Shown one piece after another: positions 1 through 8,327 of a stretch of 64,000 nucleotides of DNA (the first letter of the stretch is position 1; each line of letters starts with the position of its first letter). The translations under genes were made by a program, and so were the position numbers. The stretch is from the NCBI RefSeq assembly GCF_023913515.1, contig NZ_CP099391.1, positions 434,001 through 498,000 of the forward strand. The letters are read 5' to 3'. Under the pieces are notes generated by a model that saw only the letters and a program-made list of their open reading frames with translations, was not told the origin of the DNA and ran no database searches. This stretch comes from Natronococcus sp. CG52. GTDB taxonomy: Archaea > Halobacteriota > Halobacteria > Halobacteriales > Natrialbaceae.

Positions 1-155
1 GTGCCGTTGATCTCGCGGCCGTGCTGGGCGGCCTGCACGTAGAGCGTCGGTCCGTCGCCGTCGCCTCGGTAGGTGTGTACCGTCGTCGTGATCGCGACGC
101 CCGACGGCAATTGCGCGAGCGTCACCGTCTCGGCCGTATGGGTCCCGCCAGTCAT
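1..155 (-). CDS. Succinylglutamate desuccinylase/aspartoacylase family protein (N-terminal part, cut by window edge)
   Basis: Only the first 51 codons are present; the gene runs off the left edge. The translation starts MTGGTHTAETVTLAQ and contains QAAQHGREINGT. This carries the H-x-x-E zinc-ligand signature seen near the N-terminus of AspA/AstE-type metallohydrolases (M14-like fold), which hydrolyse N-acyl amino acids or related amides. ATG at 155 is the only sensible start. The gene is divergent from the cyclophilin gene that begins 155 bases away, so the two probably share a promoter region. The family call rests on one motif and the local spacing around it; the substrate cannot be judged. 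Confidence 0.6.
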   Translation of the reverse strand, partial: MTGGTHTAETVTLAQLPSGVAITTTVHTYRGDGDGPTLYVQAAQHGREING

Positions 156-310
156 GGTCGGCCGTACCACGTCCGCCGGTATGTACCTGCGGCCTGTCGG
201 CGCTCGAGGTGTTCCGTCGCGGCCCTCCCTCGGTCGTCCGATCGGCCCGTCGATCGGGTTTGCCTGCCCGAGACCACTAGGGTTTTCACCCGTCCCGACG
301 ACGCCGACGT

Positions 311-829
311 ATGGGCAACGTTACTGCGACCCTGCACACCACGAAGGGCGATATCGAGGTCGAACTCTACGACGAGCGCGCGCCGCGAACCGTCGACAAC
401 TTCGTCGGGTTGGCTACGGGCGGTAAAACCTGGACCGACCCCGAGACGGGCGAGGAGGTCGAGGGCGAACCGCTGTACGACGACGTTGCATTCCACCGTA
501 TCATCGAGGACTTCATGATCCAGGGCGGCGACCCGACCGAGACCGGTCGCGGCGGCCCCGGCTACCAGTTCGACGACGAGTTCCACGACGAACTGGGCCA
601 CGACGACGCGGGTATCCTGAGCATGGCCAACTCCGGACCCGACACCAACGGCTCGCAGTTCTTCATCACGCTGGACGCACAGCCGCACCTCGACGGCCGC
701 CACTCGGTCTTCGGCGAGGTCACCGACGGGATGGACGTCGTCCGCGAGATCGGGAGCGTCGACACCGGCCCGAACGACGAGCCGAAAGAGGACGTGGTGC
801 TCGAGTCGGTCGACGTCGACTACGAGTAG
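311..829 (+). CDS. Cyclophilin-type peptidyl-prolyl cis-trans isomerase
   Basis: 172 aa, a complete single-domain cyclophilin that isomerises Xaa-Pro bonds in the cytoplasm. The family landmarks appear in order: ERAPRTVDNFVGLA near residue 25, FHRIIEDFMIQGGDP (catalytic Arg/Phe/Gln cluster) around residue 62, the SMANSGPDTNGSQFFIT block near 100, and HLDGRHSVFGEV near 120. The ATG at 311 gives a start (MGNVTATLHTTKGDIEVELY) that lines up with other prokaryotic cyclophilins. No signal peptide is seen. A T-run just after the stop (near 869) may end transcription. The length is normal for an archaeal cyclophilin and all expected active-site residues are visible. Confidence 0.95.
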   Translation: MGNVTATLHTTKGDIEVELYDERAPRTVDNFVGLATGGKTWTDPETGEEVEGEPLYDDVAFHRIIEDFMIQGGDPTETGRGGPGYQFDDEFHDELGHDDAGILSMANSGPDTNGSQFFITLDAQPHLDGRHSVFGEVTDGMDVVREIGSVDTGPNDEPKEDVVLESVDVDYE

Positions 830-1060
830 CGACGTTCACGGACTCCTGCGCGTTTCGACCGGCCCGCTTTTTCGTCGCTTCACTCCCCGATCTGCTCTCG
901 TACTCGAGACGCAGTTCGCGTTTTTATCGCTCGCTCGAGCCAGCGGGCCGAGACGGTTTCCTTCTCGATAACGGCGAATAGCTCATCGTTCTGTCGGGTT
1001 ATAACAGGAACAGTAGGTGCATGAGAAATACTTTCATCGATGATTTTCTACTGTAGACTG

Positions 1061-3118
1061 ATGTCTCCCGACCAGTCAGACTGCGGACGGCGAACGGCCG
1101 TCCGACCGACGCGAGGCGAACCGGCGGCGGACCGAAGTCAGGTGTACGCGATCGACGACGGCGAACTTCGAGCCAGGGATCCGTCGGAGGTCGACCGGGA
1201 CTGCGGCTGCGGACGGACGCACACGCGTCGAACGTTCATGGGTGCGACCGCAGCCGGCGTGGCGGGACTGACACTCGGTTCTCAGGTCCCCAGCGTCGCG
1301 GCCGAGGAACCGGAGGGTGACACCGTCACGATCGTCCACGACCTCCACTCGCACAGCGAGATCGGCGAACCCGGTGAGCCGAACATCGCGCGCTACCAGC
1401 GGGTCGTCCAGGAACAACTCGCGGACCGCGACGACGCGGTCTTCCTCGCGAACGGGGACGAACTCGGCTCGTCGACGATCTCCTTTTTCACCGAGGGGGC
1501 GCACAAGATCGACTTCATGAACGACATGAACCTCACCGCCGCGGGCGTCGGCAACCACGACTTCGACTACGGCGTCGACGTCGCCGAGCGGCGGTTCAGA
1601 GACAGCGAGTTCCCGTGGCTGAACTCGGCGCTGTACACCCCCGACGGCGAGCTGTTCCCGGGCACCGAGCGGTACACGACGCTCGAGATCGGCGACCTCA
1701 CGGTCGGTCTCTTCAACGTCGTCCTCCGGGACTTCCACGGGATCACCGACTACCCCGACGAGTACGAGCAGCGGGATCCGGTCGAGACCGCCCGGGAAAT
1801 GACCGACCTCCTCCGGGAGGAGGAGGGCGCGGACGTCGTCGTCTGCTCGTCGCACACGCCCCACGAGACCCACTTCGAACTCGCCGAGGAGGTCGACGGC
1901 CTCGACGCGATCTTCGGCTCGCACTCCCACTACACGATGGACGCGGCGGAGATCCACGAGGGGACCGTCATCAGCGAGGTCGGCTACGCCTACTTCCACC
2001 TGGGCGTGATGACTCTCGACGCGGACGGCGACCTCGTGAGCTGGGAGCGGATCGACCTGGACGGGGACGTCGAGCCCGATCCGGAGTTCGAGGAACGGAT
2101 CGAGGCCCAGTACGACGAACTCGAGGAGGAACTCGCCGAGCCGGTCGGCGAGACGGCCGTCGAACTCACCTCGTCCGGCGCCGTCAACTACGCCCGCGAG
2201 AGCCGGCTCGGGAACCTCATCACGGACGCGATGCTCGACGTGCACGACGAGGCCGAGGTCTCGTTCCAGAACGCCGGCGGCATCCGGACGAACACCACCT
2301 ACGGGCCGGGCGAACTCACCGCAGGGGACGTCCTGAGCGTTCTCCCGTTCGGGAACGAGGTCGTCGTCTTCGAGGCGACCGGCGAGGAGATTCGGCAGGT
2401 GCTCGAGAACCGGGTCGACGTCCTGCCCGACAACGCCTTCGGCGCCCAGCAGGCTCAGCAGGTCGGCGGCCTCCAGTTCGAGTGGAGCGGTCACGAGACG
2501 GACGAGATCCACGACGTCTACGTCGACGGCGACCCCCTCGAGCCCGACGAGACGTACGTCGTCTCGATGACGGACTACCTGAAGGACGTCGCGGGCGCCT
2601 ACGAGCCGTTCCGCGACGCGGAGCTCATCTGGGACGCCGGGATCGTCCTCGGTCCGGCCGTCATGGAGTACATCGAGGAGCACAGCCCCGTCGAACCGAC
2701 GCTCGAGAACCGCATTTTGCGGGTCGACGAGGACGTCGGGAGCCAGCGAGAGGTTGCCCGCCGACGCGGTCGCACGATGCTCCGGTTCGACGTTCCCGAG
2801 GGCGCGACCGAAATCGCCGACGAGGAGACGTTCTACGGCCTCGTCTGGGACGACGGCTTCGACCCGGATCCGGAGTACGTCGAGGTCGACGGCGACGAGC
2901 TCTGGATCGGCTACGACACCGACGAGTTCCAGCGCTTCCTCGCGGAGACCGACGCCGAGGAGATCCGGATCTTCGGCGGATTCTCCCCCGACGAGGAGCA
3001 CTACGGCTACACTGGCCCCGACGGAAACCTCCTCGAGCTTCCCGTCGCGGTCGCGTACGACCGCTTCAAGCTGAAGGCGACGATCGACGCGACCTCGCCG
3101 TCGCTTCGTTCGGACTGA
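1061..3118 (+). CDS. Tat-exported bifunctional metallophosphatase / 5'-nucleotidase (UshA family)
   Basis: 685 aa from ATG 1061; an upstream in-frame ATG at 1040 is less likely. The calcineurin-like metallophosphatase motifs are all present: VHDLHSHSE (D-x-H), NGDELGSS, GNHDFDYG, SHTPHE and GSHSHYT. The 5'-nucleotidase C-terminal domain follows, with NAGGIRTNTTYGPGEL and LSVLPFGNEVV. The enzyme should dephosphorylate nucleotides outside the cell. A twin-arginine signal (TRRTFMGATAAGVAGLTLG) supports Tat export. The arginines sit at about residues 56-57, giving an unusually long hydrophilic n-region. After the nucleotidase domain there is an extra C-terminal stretch of about 125 residues (from about 2740) that I do not recognise. 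No membrane anchor or lipobox is obvious. Confidence 0.9.
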   Translation: MSPDQSDCGRRTAVRPTRGEPAADRSQVYAIDDGELRARDPSEVDRDCGCGRTHTRRTFMGATAAGVAGLTLGSQVPSVAAEEPEGDTVTIVHDLHSHSEIGEPGEPNIARYQRVVQEQLADRDDAVFLANGDELGSSTISFFTEGAHKIDFMNDMNLTAAGVGNHDFDYGVDVAERRFRDSEFPWLNSALYTPDGELFPGTERYTTLEIGDLTVGLFNVVLRDFHGITDYPDEYEQRDPVETAREMTDLLREEEGADVVVCSSHTPHETHFELAEEVDGLDAIFGSHSHYTMDAAEIHEGTVISEVGYAYFHLGVMTLDADGDLVSWERIDLDGDVEPDPEFEERIEAQYDELEEELAEPVGETAVELTSSGAVNYARESRLGNLITDAMLDVHDEAEVSFQNAGGIRTNTTYGPGELTAGDVLSVLPFGNEVVVFEATGEEIRQVLENRVDVLPDNAFGAQQAQQVGGLQFEWSGHETDEIHDVYVDGDPLEPDETYVVSMTDYLKDVAGAYEPFRDAELIWDAGIVLGPAVMEYIEEHSPVEPTLENRILRVDEDVGSQREVARRRGRTMLRFDVPEGATEIADEETFYGLVWDDGFDPDPEYVEVDGDELWIGYDTDEFQRFLAETDAEEIRIFGGFSPDEEHYGYTGPDGNLLELPVAVAYDRFKLKATIDATSPSLRSD

Positions 3119-3180
3119 GGAGACGACAGGGTGCTGCGAGACCGCGCGGCTCTCCTGCAGATCCCCGCGACGGCGTTTAG

Positions 3181-3465
3181 GACGCCGCAGTTCGCACCTC
3201 GCGTACGGAACGGGCGGCTGCGGACGTTTCCGACCAGCGCGGCCGGAGGATCGTCGTCACGGGCGCGAACAGCGGCATCGGTCTCGAGACGGCCCGCGAA
3301 CTCGCACGCAACGGCGCGACGGTGATCGTAGCCTGCCGCAGCGAGAACCTGCGTCGGGACGCCGGCGGCCGAGCGTCGCGGGTCGTCACCGTCTCGAGCG
3401 AACTCCACGAGCGCAGCGAGATCGACTTCGACGACCTGCCGGCGGCGATCCGCGCCGTCGAGTGA
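3181..3465 (+). pseudogene. Short-chain dehydrogenase (SDR) remnant with internal deletion
   Basis: This open stretch lacks any ATG, GTG or TTG start and follows a stop at 3178-3180. The frame beginning at 3181 reads [20 protein letters not shown], then [20 protein letters not shown]. That is the N-terminal Rossmann part of a haloarchaeal SDR, including the TGxxxGIG cofactor loop. Directly after about 45 residues it continues as [20 protein letters not shown] and stops at 3463-3465. The VVTVSS segment is the strand that carries the catalytic Ser region and normally lies about 90 residues further on. The middle of the gene, including part of the Rossmann fold, and everything after the Ser segment (the YxxxK motif and C-terminus) are missing. 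The remnant cannot encode a working enzyme. Confidence 0.8.
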
Positions 3466-3546
3466 CGCTCGAACGGGACGATCGACGTCCCGGTTCGACG
3501 CGATCCGACCGTAACGCGAAAGGCCGCTCGCGCGAAGCCCTACGTA

Positions 3547-3885
3547 ATGAGCGACGACGGCATTCAGCGTGCGAGCGAGGTCGGCTCGTCGGACGCGCCG
3601 CCGGTCGAGGAGAAGCCGTACAAGATCATCTTCGAGGCCAACAAGTGCTTCGGCGCGGGCAAGTGCGCGGAGGTCAGCGACAACTGGGAGATGTCCATCG
3701 CTTCCGGGATCGCCAAACCGAAAGCGTATTTCTTCGGCGAGGAGGCCCTCGAGCACAACGTCCGCGCCGCGGAGGTCTGCCCGGCGAAGAAGGACGAGGG
3801 CTGTATCCACGTGATCGACCGTCGGACGGACGAGGAGATCGCGCCGGATCCACACGGGGACGGGACGCTGAGCGTCGACTGGTAA
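3547..3885 (+). CDS. Single-cluster ferredoxin-like protein
   Basis: 112 aa, acidic and cytosolic. Cysteines lie in NKCFGAGKCAEV (C-x5-C) and AAEVCPAKKDEGC. This pattern fits the Fer4_15-type ferredoxins, which hold one [3Fe-4S] or [4Fe-4S] cluster between a C-x5-C pair and a later C-P. The CP-A-x3-E-x-C spacing at the end offers a possible extra ligand. ATG at 3547 is the only start that gives a short hydrophilic N-terminus. The gene stands alone between the SDR remnant and tRNA-Leu, so its redox partner cannot be read from context. Cluster type is inferred from cysteine spacing only. Confidence 0.75.
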   Translation: MSDDGIQRASEVGSSDAPPVEEKPYKIIFEANKCFGAGKCAEVSDNWEMSIASGIAKPKAYFFGEEALEHNVRAAEVCPAKKDEGCIHVIDRRTDEEIAPDPHGDGTLSVDW

Positions 3886-3948
3886 CGGGTCGATCGAACA
3901 CCGAAACGCACATCCCAGAATAGCGGCTATCATCGAGTGCCTTTCTGT

Positions 3949-4032
3949 GCGAGGGTAGCCAAGCAGGCCAACGGCGGTGGGCTTAAGACCCGCTCCCGTA
4001 GGGGTCCGAGGGTTCAAATCCCTTCCCTCGCA
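3949..4032 (+). tRNA. tRNA-Leu (anticodon TAA)
   Basis: 84 bases, starting GCGAGGG and ending CCCTCGC plus discriminator A, which pair as a 7-bp acceptor stem. The anticodon stem GTGGG/CCCGC encloses loop CTTAAGA, so the anticodon is TAA. A long variable arm follows (class II tRNA) and then the T-arm GGGTTCAAATCCC. CCA is not encoded. The last 22 bases are repeated exactly twice just downstream (see repeats), which marks this tRNA as an integration or duplication hotspot. Confidence 0.95.
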
Positions 4033-4136
4033 TCGCTGTCGCGAGCAATCCGCGAGCGACAGCGATCGAACGGAAGGATTTGAATCAGGGAGTGGAGCGA
4101 AGCGGAACGACCGTGGTTCAAATCCCTTCCCTCGCA
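4033..4136 (+). repeat. tRNA-Leu tail repeat, unit 1
   Basis: A 104-base unit directly following the tRNA that ends (4115-4136) with an exact copy of the last 22 bases of tRNA-Leu. It opens with a hairpin whose arms are CGCTGTCGC and GCGACAGCG. It also holds AAGGATTTGAAT, which resembles the reverse complement of the T-arm, and AGCGAAGCGG. No coding signal is seen. Confidence 0.85.
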
Positions 4137-4253
4137 TGTCGCCGCGAACAACTCGTGAGCGGCGACTACGTAACGGAGGGATTTGAATGAGACCGAGGTT
4201 CTGCGAGCGAAGCGAGCAGGTTCTCGGACGCGGTTCAAATCCCTTCCCTCGCA
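4137..4253 (+). repeat. tRNA-Leu tail repeat, unit 2
   Basis: A 117-base unit with the same plan as unit 1: hairpin arms GTCGCCGC and GCGGCGAC, then GGAGGGATTTGAATGA, GCGAGCGAAGCGAGC, and a terminal exact copy (4232-4253) of the last 22 bases of tRNA-Leu. It abuts the 3' end of the histidine kinase gene, 76 bases away. Confidence 0.85.
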
Positions 4254-4329
4254 TACCGACTCGAACGAACGCGAGAGTCGCGTACTCGGGGTAACCAACT
4301 GCCCGGTCCGGGAAGATGGTCTCACACGT

Positions 4330-6342
4330 CTACGACTCCTCGACCGCGGGAAGCGTGAACGAGAACGTCGCCCCCTCGCCCGGTTCGGAATCGACCCAGA
4401 TGCGTCCACCGTGGCGTTCGATAATACGCTGACAGAGCGCCAGGCCGATCCCAGTGCCGGAGTGCTCCTCGCGAGTTTGGAGTCGCTGGAACACCTCGAA
4501 GACGCGCTCCTGGTCGGCGGGGTCGATACCGACACCGTCGTCGTGAACCGAGATCTTCCACGCTCTCCGTTGGCAATCGGCTTCGACGTGAACCCGTGGT
4601 TGCTCGTCGCCGCTGTATGCGATCGCGTTACTGAGAAGATTTTGGAAGACCTGTCGCAACTGGCTGTCATCACCTTCTACGCGAGGAAGATCGTCGGTCG
4701 TGATTTCGGCGTTGCTCTCGTTGATCTGCACCTGCAGGTCTTCCCGTACTTCCTCGAAGAGACAATCCAGATCGATCGGCTCGAGCGGGTCTCCCTGCGT
4801 ATCCACTCGCGAATACGCGAGGAGACCGTCGATCATGTCGCGCATTCGATCGGCACCGTCGACGGCGAACGCGAGGAACTCCTCACCGTCCTCGTCGAGG
4901 TCGTCCTCGTACCGACGGTCGAGGAGCTGAAGATAGCTCGAGACCATTCGAAGCGGCTCCTGGAGGTCGTGCGAGGCCGCATACGCGAACTGTTCGAGGC
5001 GCTCGTTGGACTCCTCGAGCTGGCGCTTGCGTTCCTTGAGTTCGGATTCCAGGCGCTTGCGCTCGGTGATATCGGAGATGATTCCCTCGACGTCGATGAC
5101 GCCCTCCCCGTTGTCGACGACGCTGCGGCCGTAATCTCTGACCCACCGCACGTCACCGTCAGCGGTTTTGATGCGGTAGGTTTCGGAGAAGGGCTCTCCT
5201 TTCGCCGCCTGCCGGTGGATCGTCTCCCTCAGTTTTTCGCGGTCCTCCTGAATCATGACGTCCTCGCCCCATCCGATATCGCCGCTCTCGAGGGTGACAG
5301 GGTCGTAACCGGTCAGTTCTTTGCACGCATCGCTGACGAACTCCATGGGCCAGCCGCGCTCGTTCTTACAGCGATAGACCATTCCGGGAACGTTGGCCAC
5401 CAACGTCGAGAGGCGTCGCTCGCGCATCTCGAGCGTTCGTTCGCGCTCCTTGCGCTCGGTAACGTCGCGATCCGAGACGATTATGGACACGATATCACCG
5501 TCGTCGTTCCTGACTGGCCTGAAATAGCCGCTGAGCGTGTATCGCTCTCCGTTCGGTCGAGTAAGGTCGGTCTCGAAATCGACGTACTCGCCGGCCGCTG
5601 CTCGCTTCGTCCATTCTTTCACCTCGGTCTGAACCTCGTCTTCTTCTTCCCACCACGGCGTCTCCCAGAACGGTTCGCCCGTCACGTCGCTGAGGTCGTC
5701 GTCGATGTACTCCATCGCCGTCTGATTGATATCCACTACCGTCCCGTCCGGCTCGAGCAGTCCGACGAGGATGTTCGGATCTTCGAAAATCGCCTCGAAT
5801 CGTCGCTCCGTCTGCGTGTTTTCGATCGCTGACGCGAGAACGTTAGCGACGCTCTGGACGAAGTTGGCGTCGTGTTCCGTAAACTCCCGCCTCTCGGTCG
5901 TATGCGTTCCCAGGACGCCCCACGGCTCTTCGACCGAGCCGATGATGACGCTGATGCCGCTGACGACGTCGTGACTGGTGAGCAGTTCGGGACCGGAAAA
6001 CCGTTCCTCGGTGCGGAGATCGTCGACGACGATCGGTTCCTCGGAGAGCAGCGTGTACCCCGCCTGCGAGTCCACGTCGGTCGGCACCGTCGCGTTCCCG
6101 ACGAGGCCGTCGCGCCAACCGACACCCTGTCGAAGGAAGACTTCGTCGCCGCCGGGGAGCAACTCGAGCACCTTGGCGTACTCGTTGTCGAGCGTTTCCG
6201 CGACCGCGACCGAGGTATCGTGCATCAACTGGTCGAGATCGTCAGTCTCGAGCGCCTGCTGTCCGAGTTCGGCGACGACCTCCTGCTGACGGATGCGGGT
6301 GTGAACCGCCGCGTCCACATCCGTCTGAGGAGAGTTATTCAT
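4330..6342 (-). CDS. GAF-PAS-PAS sensor histidine kinase
   Basis: 670 aa, soluble; no membrane span is seen, so it probably senses a cytoplasmic signal. The order is a GAF-like domain (about 25-175), PAS 1 (about 180-300, ending DRDVTERKERE), PAS 2 (about 305-430, ending ISDITERKR), and a short coiled linker. HisKA follows with FAYAASHDLQEPL (phospho-acceptor His near 458), then HATPase_c with QNLLSNAIAYS, DDGVGI and GTGIGLAL. ATG 6342 is 29 bases from an ATTATA-type box on the same strand, so the transcript is probably leaderless. No response regulator is adjacent, as is common for haloarchaeal kinases. The gene lies between tRNA-Leu tail repeats on both sides, which suggests it arrived as a separate module. 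Confidence 0.93.
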   Translation of the reverse strand: MNNSPQTDVDAAVHTRIRQQEVVAELGQQALETDDLDQLMHDTSVAVAETLDNEYAKVLELLPGGDEVFLRQGVGWRDGLVGNATVPTDVDSQAGYTLLSEEPIVVDDLRTEERFSGPELLTSHDVVSGISVIIGSVEEPWGVLGTHTTERREFTEHDANFVQSVANVLASAIENTQTERRFEAIFEDPNILVGLLEPDGTVVDINQTAMEYIDDDLSDVTGEPFWETPWWEEEDEVQTEVKEWTKRAAAGEYVDFETDLTRPNGERYTLSGYFRPVRNDDGDIVSIIVSDRDVTERKERERTLEMRERRLSTLVANVPGMVYRCKNERGWPMEFVSDACKELTGYDPVTLESGDIGWGEDVMIQEDREKLRETIHRQAAKGEPFSETYRIKTADGDVRWVRDYGRSVVDNGEGVIDVEGIISDITERKRLESELKERKRQLEESNERLEQFAYAASHDLQEPLRMVSSYLQLLDRRYEDDLDEDGEEFLAFAVDGADRMRDMIDGLLAYSRVDTQGDPLEPIDLDCLFEEVREDLQVQINESNAEITTDDLPRVEGDDSQLRQVFQNLLSNAIAYSGDEQPRVHVEADCQRRAWKISVHDDGVGIDPADQERVFEVFQRLQTREEHSGTGIGLALCQRIIERHGGRIWVDSEPGEGATFSFTLPAVEES

Positions 6343-6366
6343 TCAGAACAAATACTATCGGAAGCA

Positions 6367-6375
6367 GTATAATAG
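6367..6375 (-). promoter_or_regulatory. TATA-like box of the histidine kinase gene
   Basis: The minus strand reads CTATTATAC, centred about 29 bases before the kinase ATG at 6342. That is the spacing expected for a leaderless archaeal transcript. Confidence 0.5.
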
Positions 6376-6388
6376 CTTCCCCAGAATT

Positions 6389-6492
6389 ACCGCTGCGAAC
6401 AACTCGCGAGCGTCGGCGATCGAAGAACGGGTCCGAGGCTCTGCGAGCAAACGGAGCAGGGTCTCGGACGTGATCTACTCCCGTTCCTCGCA
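6389..6492 (+). repeat. Degenerate tRNA-tail repeat unit 3
   Basis: This stretch aligns with tail-repeat unit 2 across most of its length. Shared pieces are GCGAACAACTCGCGAGCG (unit 2 GCGAACAACTCGTGAGCG), CCGAGGCTCTGCGAGC, GGAGCAGGGTCTCGGACG, and an eroded end CCCGTTCCTCGCA in place of the exact tRNA tail. It lies on the far side of the histidine kinase from the tRNA, so the kinase is enclosed by related repeats. Confidence 0.75.
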
Positions 6493-6530
6493 CTCACGAC
6501 GACCGGGCTGGAACAGGAGTACCGGAGCGG

Positions 6531-7856
6531 CTACAGCGGGATTGCTCCCAGAAGCAGCGCGACGACGAGGATCACCGACGACGGGATCACCATCAGCGGG
6601 AGGGTGAACTTGATGTGCTCCCCGAGTTCGATTCCCGCCAATCCGATGAGGAGGTAGGTCGCGCCGGTGAACGGCGACACCGGGAAGCCGACGGTCTGTC
6701 CGACCAGCGAGGCGCGAACGACCGCGACCGGATCGTGTCCGTACGCCGCACTCGTCTCGGCGAGGACGGGCAACACGCCGAAGTAGAACGCGTCCGGGCT
6801 AAACAGCAGTCGAGCGGGCAACGACAGAACGGCGACGACGATCGGCAGGCGAGCGCCGAGCACGTCGGGGATGAGCAGGACCATGATGTTCGCCATCTCC
6901 GTTACCATGCCGCTCTCCTCGAGAACCCCGATGAGTACGCCCGCGGCGAAGAGAATGCCGACGTAGGTCATCACGTCCGGCGCGTAAGACTCGAGGACGT
7001 CCTTTTGTCTCTCGTAGTCGGGCACGTTGACGATCAGCGCGATGACGACGCCGAGCATGAACGAAACCTCCGGTGACGTGACTCCAGCGATGAGCGCGCC
7101 GAGCACCGCGATCGTCAGGAGGAGGTTGAACGCCCACTTCCGGTCCGTCTCGATGTCGCGTCCGTCGGTCGCCTCCTCGACGAGTGACTCCTCGTCGACC
7201 CCGTCGAAGGCGGTTACCGTGTCCAGATCCTGACGAATCTGTCTGCCGTAGTAGCCGCTGATCGCGAACACGGACAGCATCCCGGCGGCCTGCGCGGGGA
7301 TCATCGGGTTGAACACGTTCGAGATCGTCGCGGGATCGATCGCGGCGACGCCGCGGACGACCTGTCCGCCCCACGGGACCATGTTCATCGTTCCGGCGGT
7401 GAGCGCGACGAGCGCTGCGAGGATCTTTCGGTCGACGTCGAGGGCGTCGTACAGCGGGAGCAACGCCGGGATCGTGATCAGCATCGTCGTCGCGCCGGCT
7501 CCGTCCAGGTGCGTCACCATCGCGAGTCCGACGGTTCCGACCGTGAGCAGCGCCGGTTTACTGATGATATTGTCGACGATTCGGACGATGAACGGATCAA
7601 ACATCCCGCTGTCGCGCATGATGCTGAAGTACCAGACCGCGAACGCGAACATCGCCGTGATTCCGACGATTCCCTGCAGTCCCTCTTCGGCGAACGACGC
7701 GATCTGTTCCGGAGAAAACCCCGCGACCAGCGCGGCGACGATCGGAACGATGATCAGCGTCGGGACGACGTACAGTCGTTTTCCGATGACCAGAAACAGG
7801 ATGAGGAAGATCGCTCCGTACCCGATCAGTCCGAGTGATAAGCCAGATCCTAGCAC
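6531..7856 (-). CDS. CitMHS-type citrate/carboxylate transporter
   Basis: 441 aa from a GTG at 7856. A polytopic membrane protein with about 11-12 hydrophobic segments. It begins LGSGLSLGLIGYGAIFLILF and carries family features of the CitMHS/ion-transporter superfamily: MVTHLDGAGATTMLITIPALLP, NMVPWGGQVVRG near the middle, and LFSPDAFYFGVLPVL with GFPVSPFTGATYLL near the C-terminus. CitMHS members import citrate as a metal or proton complex. A CTTAAAAA stretch on the opposite strand (a TTTTTAAG box on the coding strand) is centred 27 bases before this GTG. That favours a leaderless start here over the longer in-frame extension to 7985, which has a hydrophilic, poorly conserved look. Metal or substrate preference is unknown. 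Confidence 0.87.
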   Translation of the reverse strand: MLGSGLSLGLIGYGAIFLILFLVIGKRLYVVPTLIIVPIVAALVAGFSPEQIASFAEEGLQGIVGITAMFAFAVWYFSIMRDSGMFDPFIVRIVDNIISKPALLTVGTVGLAMVTHLDGAGATTMLITIPALLPLYDALDVDRKILAALVALTAGTMNMVPWGGQVVRGVAAIDPATISNVFNPMIPAQAAGMLSVFAISGYYGRQIRQDLDTVTAFDGVDEESLVEEATDGRDIETDRKWAFNLLLTIAVLGALIAGVTSPEVSFMLGVVIALIVNVPDYERQKDVLESYAPDVMTYVGILFAAGVLIGVLEESGMVTEMANIMVLLIPDVLGARLPIVVAVLSLPARLLFSPDAFYFGVLPVLAETSAAYGHDPVAVVRASLVGQTVGFPVSPFTGATYLLIGLAGIELGEHIKFTLPLMVIPSSVILVVALLLGAIPL

Positions 7857-7878
7857 GAATCGATGATTTCCGACCTGC

Positions 7879-7886
7879 CTTAAAAA
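7879..7886 (-). promoter_or_regulatory. TATA-like box for the CitMHS transporter
   Basis: TTTTTAAG on the coding strand, about 27 bases before the GTG at 7856. The spacing decides the start codon and implies a leaderless mRNA. Confidence 0.55.
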
Positions 7887-8055
7887 TCGTAATGTCCGGT
7901 CTGCTATATACGGTGTTCGGTTCGGGTAATTTTGGACCGAAGTCACGATTCTCGAGCGGTCGTCGGGTTCGCTGCGGTGCGCCACCGGATCGGGCGCGCC
8001 CTGCCGGAGGGTGCAGGTACAACCGTTTCACGCATCCGCTTCCTGTATCGAACCA

Positions 8056-8298
8056 ATGGAAGATCTGGAGAGCGACGGGTCGCGAATCGCCAACAACCGG
8101 CTGGCGGTCGCCGTCGTCGTCGGCTCGCTCTGTCTCGTCGTCGGGGCCTGGTTACTGATACAGGCGGGGCTACTGGACGACCTCATCCCCGCGCACGGCC
8201 CCGCGGCCGACGCGGTGCCGCTGTATCTGCTGGTCGGACTCGTTCTCGTCGGACTCGTCGTCTGGAGCTGGCAGCGGTTCCTCTCGCTTTTCGAGTAA
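8056..8298 (+). CDS. Small two-TM membrane protein, function unknown
   Basis: 80 aa from ATG 8056 (MEDLESDGSRIANNRLAVA). Two hydrophobic segments are clear: AVAVVVGSLCLVVGAWLLI near residues 20-38 and VPLYLLVGLVLVGLVVWSW near 55-73. Both termini are hydrophilic. An in-frame ATG at 8011 would add 15 residues without support. The gene lies between two genes on the other strand and is convergent with the aldehyde dehydrogenase gene. I do not recognise a family; codon use is typical of the genome, so it is probably a real gene. Confidence 0.65.
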   Translation: MEDLESDGSRIANNRLAVAVVVGSLCLVVGAWLLIQAGLLDDLIPAHGPAADAVPLYLLVGLVLVGLVVWSWQRFLSLFE

Positions 8299-8327
8299 GG
8301 ACGAGAACGCCACTCCGTCAGAACACG

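Noticed and set aside
1076-3001. Long open minus-strand frame of about 640 codons over the nucleotidase gene
   Set aside because: It is the antisense shadow of a high-GC gene with strong third-position bias; the sense strand has all the family motifs.
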